From the NCBI GenBank assembly GCA_025517485.1, contig JAOPKB010000004.1, forward strand, positions 62,001 through 126,000: DNA of 64,000 nucleotides, in the 5' to 3' direction. Positions 33,982-43,919 of this stretch are shown here, in pieces (within the stretch, counting starts at the first letter, position 1; each line of letters starts with the position of its first letter). The notes beneath the pieces are model-generated. The model was not told where the DNA came from, searched no databases, and saw nothing but the letters and a program-made list of their open reading frames with translations. This DNA is from Natronoglomus mannanivorans (lineage in GTDB: Archaea; Halobacteriota; Halobacteria; Halobacteriales; Natrialbaceae). The position numbers and the translations under genes were made by a program.

Positions 33982-35073
33982 TTACTCCTGAAAGCCGTCC
34001 TCGAATCGGAAGGTACCGTCGCGCTGTACGATCTCGCCGTCGACTTCGATCCGCGAGTCCTCGCTCATGTCGACGATCATGTCCGTGTGCACCGCGCTGT
34101 CGTTTTTCGGCTGTCCCTCGGGGACGCTCTCGTCGATCGCCCGTCCGATCGCCATGTGGACGGTGTCGCCCATCTTCTCGTCGAAGAGCATGTTGTACGT
34201 AAAGCGGTCGATGTCGCGGTTCATCCCGATTCCTAACTCGCCTAACCGGCGGGCCCCGTCGTCGGTGTTCAACATCGCCCGCAGCACGTCCTCGTTCTTC
34301 GCCGCCGAGTGAGCGACCACCTCGCCGTCTTCGAACTCGAGGCGGACGTCCGTCACCTCCCGGCCCTGGGCCAGCAGTGGTTTGTCGAACAGCACTTCGC
34401 CCTCGACGCTGTCGGGGACGGGCGCGGTGAAGACCTCGCCGCCGGGGAGGTTCTTCTCGCCGTAGTCGTTGACGGCGGTCATCCCGTCGACGCTCATCCG
34501 CACGTCCGTCGTGTCGCCGCTGACGATCCGTACCTCGGAGGCGGGTTCGAGAATTTCGACGAGCTGGGCCTGAAACTCCCGCTGGGCGTCCCAGTCCTGA
34601 TCGACCGCGTCGTAGACGAACGTCTCGTAGGCGTCCGTGCTCATCTCTGCCTTTTGGGCGGTTCCGGGCGCGGGATACTGCGTGTTCACCCAGCGTTTCC
34701 CGAGGTACGCCTCGCTGATCGGCTTTTGAGCTTTGCCGTACGCTGCCGTCTTCTCGGGATCGACGTCGCCGCGTTCGTTCGTGTTCGTGGCGCCTTTGAT
34801 CCCGATCGCGACGTCCGTCTCCTCGATCTGTGCGAGGACGTGCTCGTTCAACTGAAAGTCCTCGGCGTCGGCCGCTCGCAGGAACGCCCGCGTCGCTCGA
34901 GGGGACTGCATCTGGACGGTCGGATTGGCGCCGACCGCCCCCAGTTTCTCGTAGAGCGCGACGACGAGGTTCTCGGCGACCGGCGGGGCGACGATCAGCA
35001 CGTTGTCTCCGGTGTCTGCCTGTACCGAGTGATCGACGAGCACCGACGCGTGGCGTTCGATTCGGGGGTCCAT
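33982..35073 (-). CDS. M29-family aminopeptidase
   Basis: 363 residues from the ATG at 35073 (MDPRIERHASVLVDHS). Family features: NVLIVAPPVAENL near 25-40, the G-D-T-TDV region (IVSGDTTDVRMSV), and metal-ligand segment near NRDIDRFTYNMLFDEKMGDTVHMAIG including the histidine-bearing HMAIG. M29 enzymes are dimeric two-metal exopeptidases. A frame extension toward 35265 is Arg-rich and rejected. The neighbouring methyltransferase is transcribed in the same direction with a 92-bp gap. Confidence 0.88.
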   Translation of the reverse strand: MDPRIERHASVLVDHSVQADTGDNVLIVAPPVAENLVVALYEKLGAVGANPTVQMQSPRATRAFLRAADAEDFQLNEHVLAQIEETDVAIGIKGATNTNERGDVDPEKTAAYGKAQKPISEAYLGKRWVNTQYPAPGTAQKAEMSTDAYETFVYDAVDQDWDAQREFQAQLVEILEPASEVRIVSGDTTDVRMSVDGMTAVNDYGEKNLPGGEVFTAPVPDSVEGEVLFDKPLLAQGREVTDVRLEFEDGEVVAHSAAKNEDVLRAMLNTDDGARRLGELGIGMNRDIDRFTYNMLFDEKMGDTVHMAIGRAIDESVPEGQPKNDSAVHTDMIVDMSEDSRIEVDGEIVQRDGTFRFEDGFQE

Positions 35074-35165
35074 ACGGGAACCTGTCACGTGTGGACAATA
35101 ATTCTTCTCAAATCGAGGTCTCATCACCGAAAGGACGACGTTCGAAGTCCGGACGGAGACCGCCC

Positions 35166-36077
35166 TCAAACTGCCCCGACGGTCACGTAAAATGGCACCA
35201 CCTCTCGCCGCCGATACTCCCGATCGCCCATCTGCTCGATCACGTCCCGACCCATCGACCGCCACTCGGTGCGCAACCGATCGTACCCCTCCTCGGTCAA
35301 CTCGCCCGCGAGCATCGTCGCCCTGTCGTCGGCCAGCCCCGACCCGCTGGCTTTGCGTTTCGCCACCGTCAGCGCGCCCTCGTCGTACGGCGGCTCGATC
35401 GTCCGGTCGTGGTCGTATCGGCGGGTCTCGAGGACCTCGACGCCGGCCTCGGCGAACACCTCGCGGGCGCTCGCCCCGAGCGTGACGTCCGTCTCGATTC
35501 CCTCGAGGTACGCCCGTCTGGCCCGACGCTCGAGCGGTGGCTCCGCGTCGACACTCGAGTCGACCGTCACGCTGCCGTTGTCCGGTTCGATCGCCGCGAC
35601 CAGGTTCGAGGAGACGCGGGCGAACTCTCTGACGGCGGCGGCGGGATCGGGGAGGTTGATGAGGAGCGCCTGACAGACCACGAGGTCGAACGTGTCGTCG
35701 GGAAACGGCAGTCGGAGGGCGTCGCCGGCGACGACCGGGCCGTGGTCCCGTTCGTTTCGGTCGACTGGATCACTGTGTTCGTTCTCACTCTCGTCTCCGT
35801 TCTCGCCTTCATCGTCACCTTCGCTCTCGAGATCGGGTTCACGTCGTCGTTCACGGTTGCGTTCGCGAGCGGCCGCGAGCAGCCGTCTGTCGGCGTCACA
35901 GCCGACGACGTCACCGGGACAGCGAGCGTCGAGAACCCGCGTCAGCTCCCCCGTCCCGCAGCCGACGTCGAGGACCCGTTCGCGCTCATCGAGAGCCAGC
36001 GGCTCGAGTGCGTCGTGGGAGTCGTCCCACATTCCCTCGCGGGTCCGGGTCAGATAGTCGGCCGTGAATTCGCGCAC
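35166..36077 (-). CDS. SAM-dependent methyltransferase
   Basis: 303 residues of class I fold: SAM-binding loop VLDVGCGTGELT (about 35-46), acidic end of strand 2 (VGCDAD), and motif IV-like FDLVVCQALLINLPDP. An acidic low-complexity insertion (about 78-108, DLESEGDDEGENGDESEN) interrupts the fold between strands, unusual but harmless in a halophile. The substrate is unknown; small molecules such as quinones or lipids are typical of this group. Confidence 0.82.
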   Translation of the reverse strand: MREFTADYLTRTREGMWDDSHDALEPLALDERERVLDVGCGTGELTRVLDARCPGDVVGCDADRRLLAAARERNRERRREPDLESEGDDEGENGDESENEHSDPVDRNERDHGPVVAGDALRLPFPDDTFDLVVCQALLINLPDPAAAVREFARVSSNLVAAIEPDNGSVTVDSSVDAEPPLERRARRAYLEGIETDVTLGASAREVFAEAGVEVLETRRYDHDRTIEPPYDEGALTVAKRKASGSGLADDRATMLAGELTEEGYDRLRTEWRSMGRDVIEQMGDREYRRREVVPFYVTVGAV

Positions 36078-36146
36078 GGCTCTCGATAGGGGTATTCCGA
36101 GTAAAAACGGGTCGGTTCGGTGTCGGGTCGTTCGTCCGCTTGCCGG

Positions 36147-36482
36147 TCAGTCACTACCGGACGGTGGCTCGCCGTCGCCGTATTTGACGATGCTGATCCG
36201 GCCCGTATCGTCGACTTCGACGTGATACCGGTTGACGTCGAACTCGACTGTGAGCGGCCCACGACCGTGACGACCCGCCACGAGCGTGTCGAGCGCCTCG
36301 GGATCGACGTGATCGTAGAGCGTGAACTCGAGATCCGTCGGACAGTCGACTGGGTCGACGTTCTCGGCGGCGGCGACGGCGCGGACGATCGCCGTACTCG
36401 CCGGTGTCGACTCGCCGTAGGTGTGTTCGATTCGTGTACGGTCTCCGTGCCTCTCGACAGTATTTTGGTTCTCACTGGTCAC
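36147..36482 (-). CDS. HalOD1 output-domain protein
   Basis: 111 residues from a GTG at 36482; the frame is open to 36623 but the upstream part is Arg-rich. The conserved HalOD1 pattern is clear: STPASTAIVRAVAAAENVDP, then L-x-FTLYDHVDPEALDTLV, and a final beta hairpin (VEFDVNRYHVEVDDTGRI). This small haloarchaeal domain is found alone or at the end of signalling proteins; function is not known in detail. A second such gene is at 62234. Confidence 0.75.
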   Translation of the reverse strand: MTSENQNTVERHGDRTRIEHTYGESTPASTAIVRAVAAAENVDPVDCPTDLEFTLYDHVDPEALDTLVAGRHGRGPLTVEFDVNRYHVEVDDTGRISIVKYGDGEPPSGSD

Positions 36483-36811
36483 GTATGGTCCCCTGCCGTT
36501 GTACCGGTGTCGACGTGTCTGTAGACTTGTGCCTCGTCGAGTGTCTCGGAGTCTGACCTCCTTGAGGAGTGGACGGCACTCTCGGGTACAACTCTTCTCC
36601 CAAACTATATGGAGTTCAGTCAACGTATCTCACTACCGCCTATACCGAACAGTAAATGATTATAATCCGTCGATTCACTGAACACTCTCTCGGCGACTGA
36701 TCGGGTGTCCCGTCTTTCGCGGCGACGGCGTTCGCTTCTCGAGATTTCCGTGAGTTCCGTGATTTTCGCGGTTCCCGCGCTCTCCGTTCACCTCCTCGCC
36801 TCGAGCCGCGC

Positions 36812-37684
36812 TCACTCCGAACTGCGCAACTCCCGTACCTTCTCGATGTTCCACGCGAAGCCTCTTCCGTCCTCGGTCGGCGTCTCGAGTGCGAACGGTA
36901 ACTCCCGCAGATCGGGGTGGTTGACGATTGCGCGCATGCCGTCTTCGCCGATGTAGCCCTCACCGATGTGTGCGTGTTCGTCCTTGTGAGTGCCGACGTC
37001 GTGTTTCGAGTCGTTGAGGTGGATGTACTGCAGGTACTCGAGGCCGACCTCGTCGTCGAACCGACCGATCGTCTCGTCGACGGCCTCTGGGGTCGTGAGG
37101 TCGTTGCCCGCGACCAGCGTGTGGGCGGTGTCGATACAGATCCCGATCTCGGTCTCGGTGCGGTCGATGATTCCCGCGAGGTGTTCGAACTCGCCGCCGA
37201 GTTTGGTTCCGCTGCCGGCGTCGGACTCGATGAGGATCTGAACTCCCTCGGGAACGTCCAGCTCGTCGATGACGCTCGCGGCGTTGTCCAGTCCGCCCTC
37301 GACGCCGGCACCCGTGTGGGCACCGAGGTGGACGTTTACGTACGGAACGTCCAGCGCGGCGGCGGCGTCGAGTTCCGCCTGCATGCTCTCCATGGACTTC
37401 CGTCGGAGGTCGTCTTTGGGCGTACAGAGGTTGACGAGGTACGCCGAGTGGATCACCCACGGCCCCTCGAGCAACTCGTCGGTCTCCGCTCGAAACCCTT
37501 CGGCGGCCTCGTCGCTGATCTCGGGCTGGGCCCAGACCTGCGGCGAGGTGGTGAAGATCTGCCCGCAGTTGCCGCCGAAGGCGAGCTGGCGGTGGACTGC
37601 GTTACGAACGTCGTCGTACGGCGGCGTTTCGTCGTCAGAAGAGACGCGCGATCCGGAGATCGAAACGTGTGCTCCAACCTTCAT
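36812..37684 (-). CDS. nfo: AP endonuclease IV
   Basis: 290 residues, a TIM-barrel deoxyribonuclease IV. Start [11 protein letters not shown]; metal-binding motifs include H in [10 protein letters not shown] and NVHLGAH (about 118-124), E in ILIESDAG, D in ICIDTAHT, H in [12 protein letters not shown] and D/H in [10 protein letters not shown]. It nicks DNA 5' to abasic sites in base-excision repair. Complete and monocistronic. Confidence 0.93.
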   Translation of the reverse strand: MKVGAHVSISGSRVSSDDETPPYDDVRNAVHRQLAFGGNCGQIFTTSPQVWAQPEISDEAAEGFRAETDELLEGPWVIHSAYLVNLCTPKDDLRRKSMESMQAELDAAAALDVPYVNVHLGAHTGAGVEGGLDNAASVIDELDVPEGVQILIESDAGSGTKLGGEFEHLAGIIDRTETEIGICIDTAHTLVAGNDLTTPEAVDETIGRFDDEVGLEYLQYIHLNDSKHDVGTHKDEHAHIGEGYIGEDGMRAIVNHPDLRELPFALETPTEDGRGFAWNIEKVRELRSSE

Positions 37685-37741
37685 GGCCGGGTGTGAGTAC
37701 CGGTTCGTGATAGGTACTTCGGACCCTGTCGCGCTCCGGAA

Positions 37742-38566
37742 TCAGGGCTCCGCCTCGAGCACCTCCCGGTCGCGAATCCACGCGTCGGCGCCGTACTTGC
37801 GGGCCGCCAGGTCCTGGGCTGCCTCGAGTTCGCCCTCACGCCACGTCGACTCGTCAGCGTCACACCAGTCGCCGAGTGCGTCCCCGACCGTCTCCACCGC
37901 CTCTTCGCGGTCGATCTCGGTGTGCTCGCGGATACTCGTCACGCGATCGGTGAACGTCGTCGGCTCGAGCCCGTGTCCCACGAAGACGCCGAGGTGATCC
38001 GTGGGCTCGAGATCGAAACTCAGCGAGCCGTGCTGGATGACGACGTCACGCTGGCGGTACTGGGCGTTGCCGCTGATCTTCCCGCCGTCGACGACGACGT
38101 CGTGGGCCGGGTTGATGTCCCGCAGATAGCAAGAGGGCTGGTAGATCGAGTCCTGCTCCTCGCCCGCGAAGTCGGCGTCGACACCCATTCGCGAGAACGC
38201 CTCGAGGATCGGCTCGCAGAACAGTGCGTAGCAGTCCATCAAGTCCCCGGGAACCTCGGCTGCGGGCGCGACGATGGTGTACGAGATGTCCGCGTCCCGA
38301 TCGTGGTAGATCCCGCCGCCGCCGGTCTGTCGGCGGGTGACACCGATTCCGTTTCGCTCGCAGTAGTCCCAGTCGACCGTCTCGGGGTCCTGTCGATAGC
38401 CCAGCGAGAGCGTACTCGGTTCCCACGAGAAGGTTCGCACCGTTCGAATCCCGTCTTCGAGGGCCGTTCGTGCCGCGATCTCCTCGAGAGCCATCTGCGT
38501 GGCCCCATCGCGGGCGTTGTCCCGGACGAGCCGCCACTCTCGGTCGTCGAGCGTTGTCTCTGTCAT
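37742..38566 (-). CDS. Lipoate-protein ligase A family protein
   Basis: 274 residues from the ATG at 38566 (MTETTLDDREWRLV). BPL/LplA catalytic core with RRQTGGGGIYHD (about 93-104), the lysine in DGGKISGNAQYR, and GSLSFDL. It attaches lipoate or a related acid to carrier domains; haloarchaea have lipoylated 2-oxoacid dehydrogenase and glycine-cleavage proteins. Longer upstream frame to 38812 overlaps the divergent epimerase promoter and is rejected. Confidence 0.85.
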   Translation of the reverse strand: MTETTLDDREWRLVRDNARDGATQMALEEIAARTALEDGIRTVRTFSWEPSTLSLGYRQDPETVDWDYCERNGIGVTRRQTGGGGIYHDRDADISYTIVAPAAEVPGDLMDCYALFCEPILEAFSRMGVDADFAGEEQDSIYQPSCYLRDINPAHDVVVDGGKISGNAQYRQRDVVIQHGSLSFDLEPTDHLGVFVGHGLEPTTFTDRVTSIREHTEIDREEAVETVGDALGDWCDADESTWREGELEAAQDLAARKYGADAWIRDREVLEAEP

Positions 38567-38669
38567 ACCTGTCCGGTCGCGGGCGAGCGAGAAAGTGATT
38601 GTGACGGGCAGCGCTCGACCCCGTTCGCGTAGCCGATCGACTTTCAACGCTCGACATCCAGTGACCGCC

Positions 38670-39677
38670 ATGGTCACTGTCTTGACTATCGGCGGGACGC
38701 GATTCATGGGTCGCTTTACGGTTCGAGCGTTTCTCGACCGGGGCGACGACGTCACGCTGTTCACACGCGGCAATTCGCCCGTTCCGTTCGACGAGAAGGA
38801 GGTCGAGCACATCGAGGGGGACCGACAGGACGAGGAGACACTGCGAGCCGCCGCCGACGCGGTCGATCCGGACGTCGTCGTCGACTTCGCGGCCTTCTAC
38901 CCCGACGACGTCCGCACCGCGACGGAGGTCTTCGCCGACTGTGAGGCGTACGTCTTCGTCTCGAGTACGAGCGCCTACCAGCGTACCGCGACGATTCCAC
39001 TCCGGGAGGAGGGAACGCCGCTTCAACCCTGTACACCCGAGCAGGAAGCCGACGATTCCTGGCGGAGCTACGGCCCGCGGAAAGCCGAGTGCGACCGCGT
39101 CCTCTTCGAGGCCGCAGCCGGCGGCGTGAACGCGATCAGCGTCCGGCCGACGGCCATCTACGGCCCTCACGACCCGACCGAACGGCAGGACTACTGGATC
39201 GATCGAGTCGACCGGTTCGATCGGATCGTCGTTCCCGGCGACGAGTACTGGATGCCGATTCATCTCGGCTACGTCGAAGACGTCGCACGGGCGATCCGAC
39301 TCGTCGTCGAGCGCGGGACGCCGGGCGAGGCGTACAACGTCGCAAACCGGTATCAGTACACCTTCGAGGAACTGATCGAGCGTATCGCGACCGCCCTCGA
39401 GACGAGCGTCTCGATCGTTCGCGCGACGCCCAGCGAACTGGCCGCGGTCGACCTCTCGCCGACGGACTTCAGTCTCTGCCGACCCCACCCGTACGTCGTG
39501 TCGACGGCGAAACTCGCCGACCTCGGCTGGGAGTCCACGCCACTCGAGACCGGGATCGAACGCGCCGTCGAGAACCACCTCGAGAGCGACCGCGACGGCC
39601 GAGACCACGGGCCCGATCGGGAGACGGAAGAACGGCTGCTCGCGATGCTCGGTGCGAACGTCACGCGGGTCGGGTAG
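38670..39677 (+). CDS. NAD-dependent epimerase/reductase
   Basis: 335 residues from the ATG at 38670. Extended short-chain dehydrogenase: N-terminal TIGGTRFMGR nucleotide loop (G-x-x-x-x-M-G form), VVDFAAFY, SSTSAYQ, the YGPRKAECD active-site Y-x3-K variant (Y-G-P-R-K) and RPTAIYGP. The atypical GGTRFMG loop is shared with chloroplast-type and NAD-dependent sugar-epimerase relatives. The substrate is unknown. Divergent from the lipoate-ligase gene. Confidence 0.85.
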   Translation: MVTVLTIGGTRFMGRFTVRAFLDRGDDVTLFTRGNSPVPFDEKEVEHIEGDRQDEETLRAAADAVDPDVVVDFAAFYPDDVRTATEVFADCEAYVFVSSTSAYQRTATIPLREEGTPLQPCTPEQEADDSWRSYGPRKAECDRVLFEAAAGGVNAISVRPTAIYGPHDPTERQDYWIDRVDRFDRIVVPGDEYWMPIHLGYVEDVARAIRLVVERGTPGEAYNVANRYQYTFEELIERIATALETSVSIVRATPSELAAVDLSPTDFSLCRPHPYVVSTAKLADLGWESTPLETGIERAVENHLESDRDGRDHGPDRETEERLLAMLGANVTRVG

Positions 39678-39938
39678 GCGGTTTCGCTCGCCCGTTGATC
39701 TTCGTCGTCGAGATCGCTGTCGGTGAGCGGCTGGATCGGTTGCGCCTCGCGACGTCGCCAGTATCGGCCGCCGGTGACGACCGCTTCGAGCGCCACTGTT
39801 GCGATGGGAATCGCGTCTCTCGAGGAAGTTAGTCGTATTTGATATCCTGCTATGTGGTTTATCAGTGGCGAACCGACCGCGTGTTCCCCAGTCGGCGACT
39901 GTCCGGACGCTTTTACGTACGCACCGGCTACGAGGCCC

Positions 39939-40847
39939 ATGGTGCGGAACGTCGCCGGCTTACTGCCGGAACTCGAGACGGAGGACTTCTATCTCTTATC
40001 GGGCGTCGAACAGGGGATGCGATTCTCCGAGTGGGTACAACGCGAAAAACTCCCGAACTTCTCCGGGCTCACCCCCGAGGAAGTCGACTACCGCCTCGAG
40101 CGCTGTCTCAAACGGGGGTTTATCGAGAAGAAAACGATCCAGTACGAGGGATACACCCTCAAGTTCGAGGGGTACGACCTCCTCGCGCTCAACGCGCTCG
40201 TCGAACGGGACGCGATCGCGGAGTTCGGGTCCCCGCTGGGCGTCGGCAAGGAGAGCGACGTCTACGAGGTCAAATCCTACAAACCGCTCGCGCTCAAGTA
40301 TCACCGCGAGGGGTACACGAATTTCCGCGAGGTGAACAAAGAGCGGGATTACACCTCCGACAAGCAGCACGTCTCCTGGATGTACACCGCACGAAAGGCC
40401 GCCGAACGAGAGTACGAGACACTCGAGGAACTCTACCCCGACGTCGCCGTCCCGCGGCCGATCGAACAGAACCGACACGCCATCGTGATGGACAAGATGC
40501 CTGGCGTCGAGCTCTCGAGATCGAAACTCGAGGACGAGCAAGTCGTCGGCGTCCTCGACCTCCTCTTACGTGAGCTCACGCACGCGTACGAGATCGGGTT
40601 CGTCCACGCCGACATGAGCGAGTACAACATCTTCGTGAGCGAGGAAGGGGTGACGATCTTCGACTGGCCCCAGGCCGTTCCGACCGATCACGAGAACGCC
40701 GACGAGTTTCTCCGTCGGGATCTCACCAATCTGATCGGCTACTTCCGGCGGAAATATCCACGCACGGTGCCCGATTGCGAGGTCGAGGACGTCGCGAACG
40801 CGATCGCCGACGGCTCGTTCGAGACGCTGGACGCACACGCCACATAA
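39939..40847 (+). CDS. rio2: RIO-type serine/threonine kinase Rio2
   Basis: 302 residues from the ATG at 39939; the frame opens at 39852 but the added part is not family-like. N-terminal winged helix (about 1-90), ATP loop SPLGVGKESDVYEV, catalytic loop FVHADMSEYNIF and metal-binding IFDWPQA. Rio2 acts in late small-subunit ribosome maturation across archaea and eukaryotes. Monocistronic. Confidence 0.93.
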   Translation: MVRNVAGLLPELETEDFYLLSGVEQGMRFSEWVQREKLPNFSGLTPEEVDYRLERCLKRGFIEKKTIQYEGYTLKFEGYDLLALNALVERDAIAEFGSPLGVGKESDVYEVKSYKPLALKYHREGYTNFREVNKERDYTSDKQHVSWMYTARKAAEREYETLEELYPDVAVPRPIEQNRHAIVMDKMPGVELSRSKLEDEQVVGVLDLLLRELTHAYEIGFVHADMSEYNIFVSEEGVTIFDWPQAVPTDHENADEFLRRDLTNLIGYFRRKYPRTVPDCEVEDVANAIADGSFETLDAHAT

Positions 40848-40953
40848 ATCTCATTTCGGTATACGAAATGGGACGGACGGCAGTCGTACTGTCCTCTCGA
40901 GAGGTCCCGTTCGAGCGTTCGACTCGAAGAAAATCAGAACCGATGAGGCGGCG

Positions 40954-41328
40954 CTACTCGTCGTGGATCGTGACGTTCTCGAGGGAGACACCGACGTTCT
41001 CGAGGCCGATGGAGACCTGTCCGATTTCGTAGGTCGTTCCACGGAACGTGGCGGTCACGCCGTCCGTTTCGACGGTCGCGGACTCGATTTCGATGGTGCG
41101 TTCGTCGATATCCATCGATGGAAGTCCTTCACCTGATGCCTCGACGTCGTCGATCTGGACGTGTTCGTCCTCGAGGACGAGGTCGATGTCGCCCAGCGTC
41201 TCGACGTCTTTGTCGCCAGCCACCTCGCCGGCGGGGCCGTCGCCTGCTGCCAGACCGGCAGTCGAGACGACCGTGAGGGCAACCGCGAGAGCGAGGAGTC
41301 CGATACAGACGCGGGTTGTAAATCGCAT
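40954..41328 (-). CDS. Secreted protein, unknown
   Basis: 124 residues from the ATG at 41328 with a Sec-type signal peptide (about 1-28, ending GLAAGDG). The mature part is acidic and rich in short beta strands (TIEIESATVETDGVTATFRG...). No family recognised. It follows Rio2 in the opposite direction. Confidence 0.68.
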   Translation of the reverse strand: MRFTTRVCIGLLALAVALTVVSTAGLAAGDGPAGEVAGDKDVETLGDIDLVLEDEHVQIDDVEASGEGLPSMDIDERTIEIESATVETDGVTATFRGTTYEIGQVSIGLENVGVSLENVTIHDE

Positions 41329-41634
41329 GAGCGTCCGATGGGACGACGGCATCACCGAAAACCCCCGACGACCGTTTCGGGTGAAGACGGCGCAACTCGA
41401 GACGAGCGTCGACCGTTGCATTCGGTACGGTCGGTCTACAGAGCGGACGAAACAGTCTGTGTCTGTGTGTCGTTTGGGGCCACAGCGCGTCTCGATGCAG
41501 TGTTCCGCTCGAATTACCGACGTTGCACCGCTCGTTCGCGAACGAGCGAATCGTGTAGACCGTGATTATACTGCCGGCCGTCTCCGACCGGAGTTTCGTC
41601 CTCGGGGGATGGGGGTCCGACTGTAACTGAGGTT
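41329..41634. other. Intergenic region, nothing recognised
   Basis: 306 bp between two leftward genes; I see no gene, repeat or strong promoter beyond the expected upstream elements of the secreted-protein gene. Confidence 0.4.
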
Positions 41635-42678
41635 TTACGCTGCCGTCCTCTCGAGCGTCGACGCGAGTTCGCGCAGTCGCTCGATCCGTTCTTCGGTCGG
41701 CGGGTGGGAACGGGTTTCAACGTGGAAGCCGTCCTCGCTTTCGTCGTCTCCGTCCCCGCTCGAGAACCCGTACGGCAACAGGCACATCCCTTCGAGCCCG
41801 TCGTACCGTCGTCTGGCGTCCTCGGACGGCGGGGTGACGACGTCGTCGAGGGTGGTCAGCGCGCTGACGAGCGCACCGGGATCTCCCACGAGGCGAGCAC
41901 CGTCGCGGTCGGCGACGAACTCCCGTTGTCGGGAGAGGCTCTGGCTGAGGAAGACGACGGGCGTCGCGAGCAAGCCGAGCGCGATGCCGCCGACGAGGAC
42001 GACGACGGCGGTGGCGACGACGAACTGGACGAGACCGCTCGCGCTCACCAGCGGGGCGTCGATGAACGTCGAACTCAGAACGAACCAGACGATTGCCCCG
42101 GCCGAGAGGACGACCGGTTTCGCGCCTGCGGGTAACTCGTCCTCGAGGATCGAGTACTCGTCGGAGACCAGCGCCGGCAGGAACGAGGCGAGGGTCATCA
42201 CGGCTGCGTCGTGGTTTTTCAGGTGGACGAGTTCGTGGGCCAGCACCGCGTCGAGTTCCTCGTCCGAAAGGGTCTCGAGGAGTCCCTCACTGACGACGAT
42301 GGTGCCCGACCAGGGACTGCCGACCGCGAAACTGTTCGGGACGTCGCTGTCGGCGACGGCGACCGCGGGGACGCGCATGTCCGCCAGCGACGCGAGGCGG
42401 GTGATCCGCGCGTCGAGATCCGGATGCGACTCGGCGCTCACCGGGTGCGCGTCGGCCTCGGCGAGCAGGTTCCGACGTGCGTACAGCAACTGGATCCACA
42501 GCAGACAGACCAACGTTAGGACGGCGAGCAGCCCGTAGCTGCGGCCTCCGAACGAGGCGAGAAGCGGACCGATCCACGGCTCGAGCAGTGCGGCGACGAC
42601 CAGCGCGAAGGCGACGTCGATCGCGAGGATGAGCGCGAGGGTACCGCCGATGCGCGCCGTCAGATCGTTCCCTACCAT
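41635..42678 (-). CDS. M48-family HtpX-like membrane protease
   Basis: 347 residues. Two N-terminal membrane helices (about 12-34, 48-68), the zinc motif HELVHLKNH near residue 147, a second pair of helices (about 178-200, 206-228) and the third ligand region EFVADRDGARL near 245. HtpX-type enzymes degrade damaged membrane proteins. Complete and single-gene. Confidence 0.9.
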   Translation of the reverse strand: MVGNDLTARIGGTLALILAIDVAFALVVAALLEPWIGPLLASFGGRSYGLLAVLTLVCLLWIQLLYARRNLLAEADAHPVSAESHPDLDARITRLASLADMRVPAVAVADSDVPNSFAVGSPWSGTIVVSEGLLETLSDEELDAVLAHELVHLKNHDAAVMTLASFLPALVSDEYSILEDELPAGAKPVVLSAGAIVWFVLSSTFIDAPLVSASGLVQFVVATAVVVLVGGIALGLLATPVVFLSQSLSRQREFVADRDGARLVGDPGALVSALTTLDDVVTPPSEDARRRYDGLEGMCLLPYGFSSGDGDDESEDGFHVETRSHPPTEERIERLRELASTLERTAA

Positions 42679-42791
42679 TCCTATCGTCGTATAGAAAGTG
42701 TTAGAGCAAAATAGTTTCGTCGCGATTCGAACGGTCCGAACTGGATCGACGTATAGAGGCCCAATCGTGTAAGGGAAATGTATTTAATCGG

Positions 42792-43919
42792 ATGGAAATA
42801 ACTCAACATGTGGCATACGACCTTCGACGTGCTGCCCTGATCGGTTGTTGTGCCCTCGCGATCGTCGTGGCCGCGTCGTTGTTCCCCGCGGCTGGCTACG
42901 GCGATTATCCTGGCTCGGAGGCCGTCGACAGTGACTACTACGACCACGACGGTGAGTTCGTAGATCCCGCACCCAACGGGACCGAGACAGTAACCGAGAC
43001 GGAGACCGAAACCGAGACGGGAACGGAAACTGAAACCGAGACGGAGACCGAAACCGAGACGGCGACTGAGACGGAGACCGAAACCGAAACCGAGACCGAA
43101 ACGGAGGCGGTTGCTGACTCGCGCTCGTCCGGTAGCTCCGGCAGTCTCCTTCCGGGTCTGTTGGGCGTCCTCGTGTTCGGCGGTATCGGCGCCGTCTTCT
43201 TCTGGTTCGTCACCGATCCGACGCGGTCGAACGGCGTCAGCGCCAGCGACCTTCCCAGCGGATTCGTTCCCCGACTGCGGCTTCGCCTCTCACGAATTCC
43301 GCAACTCACGATGGCGACGACGATCGGCGCTTCGCGAGCGATTCCGTCGCTCGTAGACGGCGTCAGCAGAACGACCCGCGGAATCGGCTCGGGGCTTGGA
43401 TTCGTCGCTCGCGACGTCGGCCGCGGCCTCGGAACGGCGCTGATCGCGGTTCCGTCGGCGCTCGGAACTGTCGGAACCGGCCTCTTCTCGGGACTGTTCT
43501 CCTCGGGTGGCATCTCCTCGCTGTTCGGCCGGCCGAGCCTTCCGAACTGGCGCTCGCGGTCGTCGAGTCGATCGACGTCTTCCTCCCGGTCGACGACCGC
43601 GACCGACCCGGAGTCCGCACCCGAACCGGAACCCGACCACGGCCCGCCGACCGTCGAGGAGGCCTGGGAGGCGATGGTCGAGGAGCTTCCGGTCCGACGA
43701 CGCCGTACCCGGACACCCGGCGAGTACGCTCGGACGGCGATCGACGTCGGCCTTCCCCGAGGCGCGGTCCGCAGACTGACCGACGCGTTCCGCGACATCA
43801 GATACGGCGGCTTTCCGCCCTCGCCCGACCGGACGCGCCAAGCACGCGAGGCGTACGAGGAAATCGAACGCGCTCGAGCGACCGACGACGAGGAGTCGAG
43901 CGGAGGTGACGGGCGGTGA
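42792..43919 (+). CDS. DUF4129-domain membrane protein with TE repeats
   Basis: 375 residues: signal/anchor helix (about 14-33), a Thr-Glu repeat region (about 65-105, from GAGACG/GAAACC hexamers at 42987-43108), a second helix (about 119-137), a Gly/Ser-rich linker and the C-terminal DUF4129 domain (about 310-365, EYARTAIDVGLP...VRRLTDAFRDIRYGG). DUF4129 occurs with transglutaminase-like and DUF58 proteins in envelope-linked operons. First gene of a four-gene operon; overlaps the next by 4 bp. Confidence 0.85.
   Translation: MEITQHVAYDLRRAALIGCCALAIVVAASLFPAAGYGDYPGSEAVDSDYYDHDGEFVDPAPNGTETVTETETETETGTETETETETETETATETETETETETETEAVADSRSSGSSGSLLPGLLGVLVFGGIGAVFFWFVTDPTRSNGVSASDLPSGFVPRLRLRLSRIPQLTMATTIGASRAIPSLVDGVSRTTRGIGSGLGFVARDVGRGLGTALIAVPSALGTVGTGLFSGLFSSGGISSLFGRPSLPNWRSRSSSRSTSSSRSTTATDPESAPEPEPDHGPPTVEEAWEAMVEELPVRRRRTRTPGEYARTAIDVGLPRGAVRRLTDAFRDIRYGGFPPSPDRTRQAREAYEEIERARATDDEESSGGDGR

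Noticed and set aside
42987-43108. Short tandem repeat that might suggest a CRISPR or minisatellite
   Set aside because: It is an in-frame Thr-Glu coding repeat without spacers. I saw no CRISPR array or cas gene in the window.
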